From Arenibacter certesii DSM 19833 (GTDB lineage: Bacteria; Bacteroidota; Bacteroidia; Flavobacteriales; Flavobacteriaceae), in NCBI RefSeq assembly GCF_000429545.1, contig NZ_AUCB01000004.1, positions 62,001 through 126,000 on the forward strand: DNA of 64,000 nucleotides, read 5' to 3'. The notes under the pieces were generated by a model. It worked only from the letters and a program-made list of their open reading frames with translations, was not told where the DNA came from and searched no databases. Positions 57,198-64,000 of this stretch are shown here, one piece after another; the stretch's first letter is position 1; each line of letters opens with the position of its first letter. The position numbers and the translations under genes were made by a program.

Positions 57198-58109
57198 CTA
57201 TAGCCTAACGAGTTTTTGTAAAGATTCACGAGTTGCTCCTGCACCTCTGAAATAACCGGTGGTTAGTTCAACCAAATGATGGCCATCGTCTTTTAAAGTT
57301 GCTTTTTTCGTCTCATCAGTACAAGGTGCCATTTCAAATTGGCCTCCAGCACAGTTCATGATCGGAGATCCATTAAGTAAGGTTGGTGTTCTATCCGGAT
57401 CTTTATCCAAGACACTAATAACCCCAGTTTCTTCATCAACTGTAAAATAGAAATCGTTTCCATCGGGCCAAAATGCGATACCTTCATGTCTGTATAACCC
57501 CGGAGCAATAGCGGCAATTACAAAGGTTCTACCAGGAAAACTTGAGTTATAATTCCCTGAGTTCCAATATTTACCCACCTCAACAGTATAAGTTCCGGCC
57601 AGGGTATTGGAATCAAGAGCTTTAAGAGTAATAGCTGTGCTGTTTACATCTGATACTGATTCTGATGAGTTTGTGATTTCTAAAACGATATTCTTAAATT
57701 CAAAGGGAACTAGTTTTTCAGTTAGGATCTTTATACTCGCAATCACAGAAGTTTCCCCAGCAGGAATAGTGTAGGTGGTTAGGTTTAATTCAAATTCCTC
57801 CCCTTCATTAGCCTCGGAATCAGGACTGGTTGCAATTGTTACATCAACATCTCTATCTAATGGGACATTTTTTCCGCCAAAAAAAGTGATAGGAACTTCA
57901 TAATCAATAGGCGTGTTTTCTGGATCCTTAATGATGTTTAGTTCTGTCTTAGTTTTTTCGAACTGAACTAATATAGGTCCTTGACCGAAATCAGTTTCGT
58001 CTTGTTCGAGAAGGGTATCGCATGAAGCCATAAACAGTGCGGCAGTGGCGACAGCTCTGTAATTTATTTTATATATTATATTTTTTATCGTTTGATATTT
58101 TATTTCCAA
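57198..58109 (-). CDS. Orphan SusD-operon lipoprotein, uncertain start
   Basis: A 303-residue product from a TTG at 58109. The lipobox MASC (Cys30) suggests an outer-membrane lipoprotein. The mature part has Ig- or Calx-beta-like strands (PIDYEVPITFFGG, DVDVTIATSP, TYTIPAGETSVIASIKI) and then a domain with GTYTVEVGKYWNSGNY and a FYFTVDEETGVISVLDKD segment. Such proteins often follow susCD and bind glycans. It lies directly after the remnant of a susD gene, so it is the last gene of a mostly deleted operon. No ATG precedes the signal peptide; an ATA at 58088 sits where a start would be expected and may be a mutated ATG. Expression is therefore doubtful. Confidence 0.65.
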   Translation of the reverse strand: MEIKYQTIKNIIYKINYRAVATAALFMASCDTLLEQDETDFGQGPILVQFEKTKTELNIIKDPENTPIDYEVPITFFGGKNVPLDRDVDVTIATSPDSEANEGEEFELNLTTYTIPAGETSVIASIKILTEKLVPFEFKNIVLEITNSSESVSDVNSTAITLKALDSNTLAGTYTVEVGKYWNSGNYNSSFPGRTFVIAAIAPGLYRHEGIAFWPDGNDFYFTVDEETGVISVLDKDPDRTPTLLNGSPIMNCAGGQFEMAPCTDETKKATLKDDGHHLVELTTGYFRGAGATRESLQKLVRL

Positions 58110-58395
58110 AATGGGTTACTTGTAAAGGTGTCACCAACATTTCGCGTAGGAACATTATTTTTTGTTTCTAGCAACCTCAGATGCTGGGTATAGTAGTCTT
58201 ACTGGACGTACACCCTCTGATTCTGCAGGGATAGGTAAACCTGCAGGATACCCGGTCCTGGTTTTTCAATCCACAATTCAATGGAAGAGGTGCTATTCAA
58301 AGCTACCCATTTTTGGATAATTATTGCTTCAATTTTATCAGCTGATGAATCCCAACCAACATGAATTAAATCTTGTGTGTAGTAAGCTTTTGTGG
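58100..58395 (-). pseudogene. C-terminal remnant of a deleted SusD-like gene
   Basis: Reading the minus strand from about 58395, the segments YYTQDLIHVGWDSSADKIEA and IIIQKWVALNSTSSIELWIE are typical of the conserved C-terminal helices of SusD-like_2 proteins. After a frame change comes GYPAGLPIPAESEGVRPVRL, then LYPASEVARN, and after another frame change NVPTRNVGDTFTSNPFWK and a stop at 58100-58102. At least two frameshifts and the absence of the first 80 percent of the gene show it is dead. It sits immediately upstream of the orphan lipoprotein. Confidence 0.8.
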
Positions 58396-58669
58396 AACAT
58401 TTTTATAGCAAAAGAATGCTTAATCGTTAGTTTTTGGGGCTTTGCAACTAGGTTATTTATTCGATATTGGTTGCGTTTTGCCTATCTAATCCAAGGATGC
58501 TTCCCTCAATATTTAGGATTAGAGTCAGTTCTAAATATAAGTGTTGACTACGAAAATTTAAATAAGGGCAACAGGATAAGGGGTGATGAAGTTATTCTGA
58601 ACGTGTGTTCTGTGTTTTGAATAGTTGAATCAGTTTGTTTTGAGAGGTGTTGTGTATATATAATTCTAC

Positions 58670-60217
58670 CTATTCCTTATCTTTATATTTCTCTTTAATA
58701 TACTGAGTGGGAGTTGTTTTTTTACGTTTCTTAAACGCTTTGTAAAATGACACCTTATTGTTGAACCCAGATTCGTAAATAAGATCAGTTACCAATTTTA
58801 TTTTGCCTTTATTATTTTCGATGATGTTGACTGCCTCCTGTACCCTGTAGTCATTTATAAATTCATAGAAGTTCTTGCCAAACTCTTGGTTGATCACTTG
58901 TGATATACTATATCGGTCCGTGTTTAATTCCTTGGCCAATTTTTCCAAAGTAATTCCGTTGTCCAAATATACTTTTTTGGTTTCTATCAAGTTTACCAAT
59001 TGGGATTTTAAGGTACTTGTCATGGCCTCTGTTAGTCCCGAATTTTTGTATTTAACATCACTTTCAGTATCCATTCCAGTTTCCGTTAGGTTCTCAGTCT
59101 TGGTGATAATATCTGGCTTTAGGTATAGCATAAAACTGTAAAGGCAAATAAAGAGCGAAAGTGCTATTGCAGTAAAATATATGGAGATGTAATTAAAATC
59201 GTAGTCAGAACTGTATAGGGTTCTAGAATACAATATTAGCATTAACAATGCTAAAAACGTAATAGCAAGCATTAACCATTTATTGTTAGAAGGGCTAAGT
59301 ATATTTTTGTATTCCCAATAAAGTCGAATTAGTAAGATTAGATAAAATGTGCAATGAATCGATTTGATAAATTGACTTTGTAGAATCAACGTAATAAGCT
59401 GTTTGAAATTTGACGTGGGAATAGTAGTTTCTGTATTGACAGCCATTAAAAGTAAGATGCAGAAAATAAAGAATAGACCGTAATGTCTTAAGATTTCATT
59501 TATAGCCGTCTTTGGTTCGATAGTTAATTTTTTACGAATATATAGATATAGAGAGGGGGCCCATAGGTAATAATGAATTTTAAAGAAATATACCTTTGGG
59601 TTATAGTCAAAGTCTTGTAGCCAATACATGGCGTGTTCTAATACCATTGTAGAGACTCCTAACATAAAGATGGCTAAATATATCGTATGCGTTGCTTTCT
59701 TCCGGTATTTGTATAATAGCCTAAAGGCTATAAACAACCCGGCGACCGATATGGTAAGGAACAAATAATTAACTAGGTGATTGAGTAATAGGTAGTTGTG
59801 GTTGTTTTTAAAGTCCTGATTTCTTTGATCCAGTTTGTCTATAACAATTTGATCGGTAATGTTGTTTTGTGTTTTTAAATAGTCAAAACTTTCTTTTTTG
59901 GTGCTTTGCAAGGAATCTAGAGAAGCTTTGCATGCTGCAAAATACGTATTAAAAACAGGGGTGTTCTTATGCCCTTTTAGGGAAGCAGATAGAAAAAAGG
60001 TATAGGCGGTGCTGAAATTTTTATGGAGGTATTCACATTTGCCTAGTTCAAAACACTCCTCAGCAGTTAGGTTTTCTATAATTACTGAAGTTATTTGACC
60101 ATTAGTAATGGGTGTGCAATCTGCAGGGTTCGATATTGGCATGTTTGACCATGCGGATGAACTTAATAGCAGCTGCATACAAATAATAATGCTTATGATA
60201 AAATTCTTTATGGCCAT
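58670..60217 (-). CDS. Membrane-bound AraC-family transcriptional regulator
   Basis: From the Met at 60217 the protein has 515 residues (an upstream in-frame Met at 60250 is possible). A signal-like helix is followed by an extracytoplasmic stretch of about 110 residues with helical-repeat character, then about seven membrane helices (residues 150-375). The C-terminal 100 residues form an AraC-type double helix-turn-helix, seen in ITLEKLAKELNTDRYSISQV and DLIYESGFNNKVSFYKAFKK. This layout links an external signal to DNA binding in one protein. Its nearest target candidates are the orphan lipoprotein operon and the SusC/SusD pair at 51318-56033. Confidence 0.9.
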   Translation of the reverse strand: MAIKNFIISIIICMQLLLSSSAWSNMPISNPADCTPITNGQITSVIIENLTAEECFELGKCEYLHKNFSTAYTFFLSASLKGHKNTPVFNTYFAACKASLDSLQSTKKESFDYLKTQNNITDQIVIDKLDQRNQDFKNNHNYLLLNHLVNYLFLTISVAGLFIAFRLLYKYRKKATHTIYLAIFMLGVSTMVLEHAMYWLQDFDYNPKVYFFKIHYYLWAPSLYLYIRKKLTIEPKTAINEILRHYGLFFIFCILLLMAVNTETTIPTSNFKQLITLILQSQFIKSIHCTFYLILLIRLYWEYKNILSPSNNKWLMLAITFLALLMLILYSRTLYSSDYDFNYISIYFTAIALSLFICLYSFMLYLKPDIITKTENLTETGMDTESDVKYKNSGLTEAMTSTLKSQLVNLIETKKVYLDNGITLEKLAKELNTDRYSISQVINQEFGKNFYEFINDYRVQEAVNIIENNKGKIKLVTDLIYESGFNNKVSFYKAFKKRKKTTPTQYIKEKYKDKE

Positions 60218-60250
60218 AAATTGCATGCAAAGAAACGCATAAAATTGCAT

Positions 60251-60678
60251 ATAAATAATTGAACTTGCCGCTATCTTTTTACGAGATGAATATACATGGT
60301 TTGGGGAATTATAAATTACAATTCCCCTGACAAATGGAAAATATAGATTCTGGTATGGGTCCCCATCACAAATTTTAGTAGCCTATTAAAATTAATTTTA
60401 CTTGTTTAATATTGCAGAGGGAGCTGAGTGAACCTTTTTAAATAGGGTTCATCATTTTTTATTTATATAAAACAACTAAATAGACTTTTTCATGATGTAT
60501 CAGGACAAGTGTTTTTTGGATCTCTTTTATTTAATAGCAGTATAGGGTGAATCTACACCTGTTAAAAGCGGTTTATTATCTATATCTTTTGCTGCAAATT
60601 AATTTATAAAACCAGGACTAGTAGAGCTAAGGATTGATTTTTGACTTATACCCAAATGTAAGTTGGTTAGTAAGAAGT
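60251..60678. other. Non-coding gap with a hairpin
   Basis: No gene is seen in this 428-nt gap. A perfect 8-bp inverted repeat, GGGGAATT (60303-60310) and AATTCCCC (60320-60327), lies about 85 nt before the AraC-type gene start and may be an operator or leader hairpin. Confidence 0.35.
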
Positions 60679-61389
60679 TTAGTTTCTTTGGTCCTGTAAG
60701 GCAAAAACGCGCTTAAGAACGGCAGAAGTTCTGGAGGCGGTTTTGGTTCTAATTTCTTTTTCTTCCAATGCAATCATGGAATATACCCCTTCTAGGGCCT
60801 CTTGAGTAACATAATCCGTTAAATCTGGGTTAACAGAACTAGTGAAAGGGATAGCGTTGTATCTATTAATCAGGTTGCTCCAGATCTTGTCTGCACCAAC
60901 CTTTTCAAAGGATTGTTTTATCACTGGATTAAATTTATCATAAAGTTGGTTTTGTGTTGCCTGTGTAAGGTACCGTGTGGCCGCATCGTCTGAGCCCAAT
61001 AAAATATTCCTGGCATCGGCGAACGTAATCCCTTTTACCGCATCTACAAATATTGGGGTCGCTTCTTTAACTGCATCTTCAGCTGCCCTATTTAATATCT
61101 TTAGGCCCTCATCTGCTAAATTAGAAAGTCCAATATCCCTTAGTGTCTTATCTACTTTTTGTAACTCTTGGGGTAGCATAATCTTTACCATTTCATTTTT
61201 GTAAAAACCATCGGTTTGGGTGAGTTTACTTACTTGTTTCTGAATGCCCATATCCAATGCTTCCCTTAGACCAAGGGCAATTTCATTATTTCCAATTGTG
61301 CCTGCCTGGGGCATTTGATTTACTACCTGCTGTAATTCTGCACATCCTAAAAATTGAAATACGACTAACAATATTAATATTCTTCTCAT
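60679..61389 (-). CDS. DUF4197 lipoprotein
   Basis: From the ATG at 61389 the product has 236 residues; an in-frame GTG 24 nt upstream is less likely because the ATG gives a standard lipoprotein signal (FLGC, Cys16). The mature protein is mostly helical and matches DUF4197, with EIALGLREALDMGIQKQV, FYKNEMVKIMLPQEL, ITFADARNILLGSDDAATRY and TDYVTQEALEGVYSMIALEE. The function of this family is unknown; it is widespread in Bacteroidota and Proteobacteria. It is transcribed on its own. Confidence 0.92.
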   Translation of the reverse strand: MRRILILLVVFQFLGCAELQQVVNQMPQAGTIGNNEIALGLREALDMGIQKQVSKLTQTDGFYKNEMVKIMLPQELQKVDKTLRDIGLSNLADEGLKILNRAAEDAVKEATPIFVDAVKGITFADARNILLGSDDAATRYLTQATQNQLYDKFNPVIKQSFEKVGADKIWSNLINRYNAIPFTSSVNPDLTDYVTQEALEGVYSMIALEEKEIRTKTASRTSAVLKRVFALQDQRN

Positions 61390-61531
61390 TTCTTTATTAT
61401 AAATTAGTTTCACTTGCTTTACTCACAGATTTCGGAAGGATAACTGATTTTTCTTCACCTTTTCCGTAGATAGGTAAGCTTCTTATCTCTATTATATTAT
61501 TTTTTGAACTACAATGGTTGCTATAGTATAA

Positions 61532-62383
61532 CTATGAGAAAATCACCGTCTTATTGTTGTAAACCATCGTTTTTCTATCGATATGTAGCTTTACTGCTCG
61601 CGAAAGTACAATTTTTTCCAAGTCTCGTCCTTTAGAGATAAAGTCTTTTATGCTGTGGGCGTGGGTGACCCGGGTTACATCTTGCTCTATAATGGGGCCT
61701 GCGTCTAATTCCTCTGTAACATAATGACTAGTGGCACCTATAATTTTCACCCCTCTGCGAAATGCAGCATGGTAAGGCTTAGCACCTGCAAATGCAGGAA
61801 GGAACGAATGATGGATATTGATTATTTTATTCGGAAAACGGGCTATTATCTTGGGAGTAATTATCTGCATATACCGTGCAAGCACTATAAAATCTATCTT
61901 ATAATCTTCCAAAAGGCTCATGTGTTTTTCTTCTGCTGCTAGTTTATTTTCTTTTGAATAGGGAATATGGTGGAATGGAATGTTAAACTGGTCAGCAATA
62001 TATGCTAGATCGGCATGGTTGCTTAATATAAAAGGTATTTCTACCGAAAGTTCACCAGAATGAAATCTACTTAACAAATCGTAAAGGCAGTGATTGTATT
62101 TAGAAACGTAAAGGGCCATTCTTGGTTTTGTGGATCCTAGATGTAGACTCCATTCCATTTGGTAAGGAAGGGCTAATTCTTTCTCAAAGCGCTGTTTTAA
62201 GCTTTGGACTATGGGTATGTTCTTTTCAAAATCACTTTCCAATCTCATGAAAAATACTCCAGCCTCCTTATCTACATGCTGATCTATGTAAATAATATTT
62301 CCTCCATTTTTATGGATAAAACCAGTAACGTTGCTAATAATTCCCGATTGATCGGGGCAGTGAATAAGAATGGTTGTTTTCAA
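61532..62383 (-). CDS. purU: Formyltetrahydrofolate deformylase
   Basis: A 283-residue protein with an N-terminal ACT domain (about 1-80, ILIHCPDQSGIISNVTGFIH) and a C-terminal formyltransferase-fold domain. The active-site Asn and His are in INIHHSFLPAF and the Asp in EELDAGPIIEQDV. It hydrolyses 10-formyl-THF to THF and formate, balancing one-carbon pools. It is cytoplasmic and transcribed alone. Confidence 0.95.
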   Translation of the reverse strand: MKTTILIHCPDQSGIISNVTGFIHKNGGNIIYIDQHVDKEAGVFFMRLESDFEKNIPIVQSLKQRFEKELALPYQMEWSLHLGSTKPRMALYVSKYNHCLYDLLSRFHSGELSVEIPFILSNHADLAYIADQFNIPFHHIPYSKENKLAAEEKHMSLLEDYKIDFIVLARYMQIITPKIIARFPNKIINIHHSFLPAFAGAKPYHAAFRRGVKIIGATSHYVTEELDAGPIIEQDVTRVTHAHSIKDFISKGRDLEKIVLSRAVKLHIDRKTMVYNNKTVIFS

Positions 62384-62474
62384 GTATGTAAATTTTAAGC
62401 ACTAAAATTAGGATTTTGAAAAGGAAAAGACGCGTATTATAGCTGTTTTTATAATATTGTAATATTGGGGTCAT

Positions 62475-62482
62475 TATTTTTG
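62475..62482 (+). promoter_or_regulatory. Candidate -7 element (TAnnTTTG) upstream of IcmF gene
   Basis: TATTTTTG lies about 147 nt before the ATG at 62630, with a TTG 15 nt upstream of it. The gap between purU and the mutase gene is 246 nt. Confidence 0.35.
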
Positions 62483-62629
62483 CGATTTCATTAAATTGCG
62501 GAAGATTTGGTGCTCTGGTATTGCGAATAGATTAATGAAGGGTTAATCATGTTTTAATGTTAAATTAAGCTATTAGCCAAATCGTTGAAATTATAAATCA
62601 CTTGAATTTAGTACATAAAAAAGTTAAAA

Positions 62630-64000
62630 ATGAAAAAAGAGTCCACCTATAAACCTATCAATAAAGTGCGTATTGTTACGGCTGCTTCCTTGTTTGATGG
62701 GCATGATGCGGCAATAAATATGATGCGAAGGATAATCCAATCCACTGGGGTAGAGGTTATTCATTTGGGGCATGATAGGAGTGTGTCAGAAGTTGTAGAC
62801 TGTGCTATTCAAGAAGACGTAAACGCTATTGCAATTACCTCCTATCAAGGCGGACATAATGAGTACTTTAAATTTATGCGCGACCTCCTAATGGAGCATG
62901 GGGCGGGCCATATTAAAATTTTTGGTGGTGGAGGAGGTGTTATCCTCCCAGAAGAAATTAAGGAGTTAATGGAGTACGGAATTACAAGGATTTATGCTCC
63001 TGACGATGGCAGAACTATGGGGCTTCAAGGGATGATTAATGATTTAGTGGAGCAAAGTGATTTTCCTACCCCGGATTTAAGGACTCAGGATCCTATTCAA
63101 TTAAAACAGCTTTTAAAGGAGAAAGATTTCTCAACTATAGCAAGACTAATCAGTCTTGCAGAAAATAGAAATGCCGAATTTAAGAAGCACGCAGCTATAT
63201 TAAACGGGAATGATAAACAGGTTCCTGTTTTGGGAGTTACTGGAACAGGAGGAGCAGGTAAATCTAGTTTGGTAGATGAGCTGGTAAGGCGATTTCTAAT
63301 GGATTTCTCCGATGGGACTATAGGGATAATATCGGTGGATCCTTCTAAAAGGAAAACGGGAGGGGCCCTCTTAGGAGATCGTATTCGGATGAACTCAATC
63401 AATGATCCAAGGGTTTATATGCGTTCTTTGGCAACAAGAGAATCTAACTTAACGCTGTCTAAGCACATAGATGAAGCTGTGAGGGTGCTAAAGGGTGCAA
63501 AGTTTGATCTTATTATTTTGGAAACATCAGGAATTGGACAATCTGATACTGCCATAACAGAGCATAGCGATGTGTCTCTTTATGTAATGACGCCCGAGTT
63601 TGGTGCGGCAACCCAACTGGAGAAAATTGATATGTTGGATTTTGCTGATCTAGTGGCTATTAATAAGTTCGATAAAAGAGGAGCCTTGGATGCAATTAGG
63701 GATGTAAGAAAGCAATTCGTTCGCAACCACGGCCTATGGGAGGCTAAACACGAAGAACTTCCAGTTTTTGGAACTATAGCATCGCAATTTAATGATCCAG
63801 GGATGAATAGATTATACCATTCCATAATGACTACCCTGGCAGAAAAGACAGAAACGTCCTTAAAATCTTCCTTTGTGTTAACAGAGGGGAATGAGGAAAA
63901 GTTGTTTGTTATTCCTCCTGCTAGAACAAGGTATTTGTCGGAAATTGCAGAAAGCAACAGGCAATATGATCTTAATGCTAAGGAACAATCTAACCTGGCA
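62630..64000 (+). CDS. icmF: IcmF-type fused B12-dependent acyl-CoA mutase with GTPase domain, 5' part
   Basis: The first 457 codons are present; the gene runs off the right edge. The N-terminal domain is the cobalamin-binding Rossmann fold, with the base-off ligand His25 in LFDGHDAAI and a loop [12 protein letters not shown] MeaB-like G-protein chaperone domain follows, with the P-loop [10 protein letters not shown] near residue 205, [20 protein letters not shown], and INKFDKRG. This order (B12 domain, G-domain, then a mutase barrel) is that of IcmF, which interconverts isobutyryl- and butyryl-CoA or related acyl-CoAs. Stand-alone methylmalonyl-CoA mutase has a different order. The enzyme shows the organism uses adenosylcobalamin. 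Confidence 0.92.
   Translation, partial: MKKESTYKPINKVRIVTAASLFDGHDAAINMMRRIIQSTGVEVIHLGHDRSVSEVVDCAIQEDVNAIAITSYQGGHNEYFKFMRDLLMEHGAGHIKIFGGGGGVILPEEIKELMEYGITRIYAPDDGRTMGLQGMINDLVEQSDFPTPDLRTQDPIQLKQLLKEKDFSTIARLISLAENRNAEFKKHAAILNGNDKQVPVLGVTGTGGAGKSSLVDELVRRFLMDFSDGTIGIISVDPSKRKTGGALLGDRIRMNSINDPRVYMRSLATRESNLTLSKHIDEAVRVLKGAKFDLIILETSGIGQSDTAITEHSDVSLYVMTPEFGAATQLEKIDMLDFADLVAINKFDKRGALDAIRDVRKQFVRNHGLWEAKHEELPVFGTIASQFNDPGMNRLYHSIMTTLAEKTETSLKSSFVLTEGNEEKLFVIPPARTRYLSEIAESNRQYDLNAKEQSNLA

Noticed and set aside
58324-58620. Plus-strand frame of 98 codons near the AraC regulator
   Set aside because: It overlaps the minus-strand susD remnant and lacks protein-like features of its own; treated as chance.
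1-64000. CRISPR arrays, insertion sequences, prophage or integrase genes
   Set aside because: No regularly spaced repeats, transposase-like proteins or phage structural genes were seen. The tRNA-Arg gene has no integrase or duplicated 3' end nearby.

Overview
This window looks like chromosomal DNA from a member of the Flavobacteriia (Bacteroidota), probably a marine Flavobacteriaceae. The evidence is the low GC content by eye, three SusC/SusD outer-membrane pairs, lipoproteins, TAnnTTTG-type promoter elements, an ATP-cone NrdB, a GSII and GSIII glutamine synthetase pair, and a 51-residue flavobacterial-type small basic protein. The genus is not resolved.

Region by region. 1-2289: a minus-strand lipoprotein with two CxxCH motifs (DUF1549/DUF1553 type), cut by the left edge. 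2438-4239: a LytS/LytR-type two-component pair. 4538-21611: a glycan-utilisation locus with a CBM9-like protein, GH20 hexosaminidase, GH92 alpha-mannosidase and two tandem SusC/SusD pairs. The enzymes fit N-glycan or mannose- and GlcNAc-bearing glycoconjugates. 21755-26285: a probable sugar-acid module with a PhyH-family dioxygenase, an IlvD/Edd dehydratase, an SDR dehydrogenase and an SMP-30 lactonase, which resembles a non-phosphorylating sugar oxidation pathway. 26692-29951: a membrane-anchored GltB-domain protein, an SdiA-regulated-family propeller and an unknown protein.

30278-34158: a cobalamin riboswitch, a long leader, then nrdB (with N-terminal ATP-cone) and nrdA. 34183-35240: a decayed GAF/PAS sensor gene. 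35697-41268: a secreted sugar isomerase-like protein, a TspO-like membrane protein, a PD40 propeller, tRNA-Arg(ACG), apt, a 51-aa protein and a Ca2+/Na+ exchanger. 41456-51157: nitrogen and housekeeping genes (GSII and GSIII head to head, purM, apbE, prfA, pyrF, an alpha/beta hydrolase).

51262-60217: a second SusC/SusD pair, a 1.1-kb non-coding leader, an orphan lipoprotein preceded by the remnant of a deleted susD, and a membrane-bound AraC regulator. 60679-64000: a DUF4197 lipoprotein, purU, and the N-terminal part of a B12-dependent IcmF-type fused mutase.

The strongest items for follow-up are the B12 riboswitch in front of an O2-dependent class I ribonucleotide reductase whose ATP-cone sits on the small subunit, the eroded SusC/SusD operon around 58.1-58.4 kb, and three genes whose -7-like element lies only 15-16 nt before the start codon. 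I did not find a clearly undescribed multi-gene system. All family calls are from reading the sequence; no database search was run.
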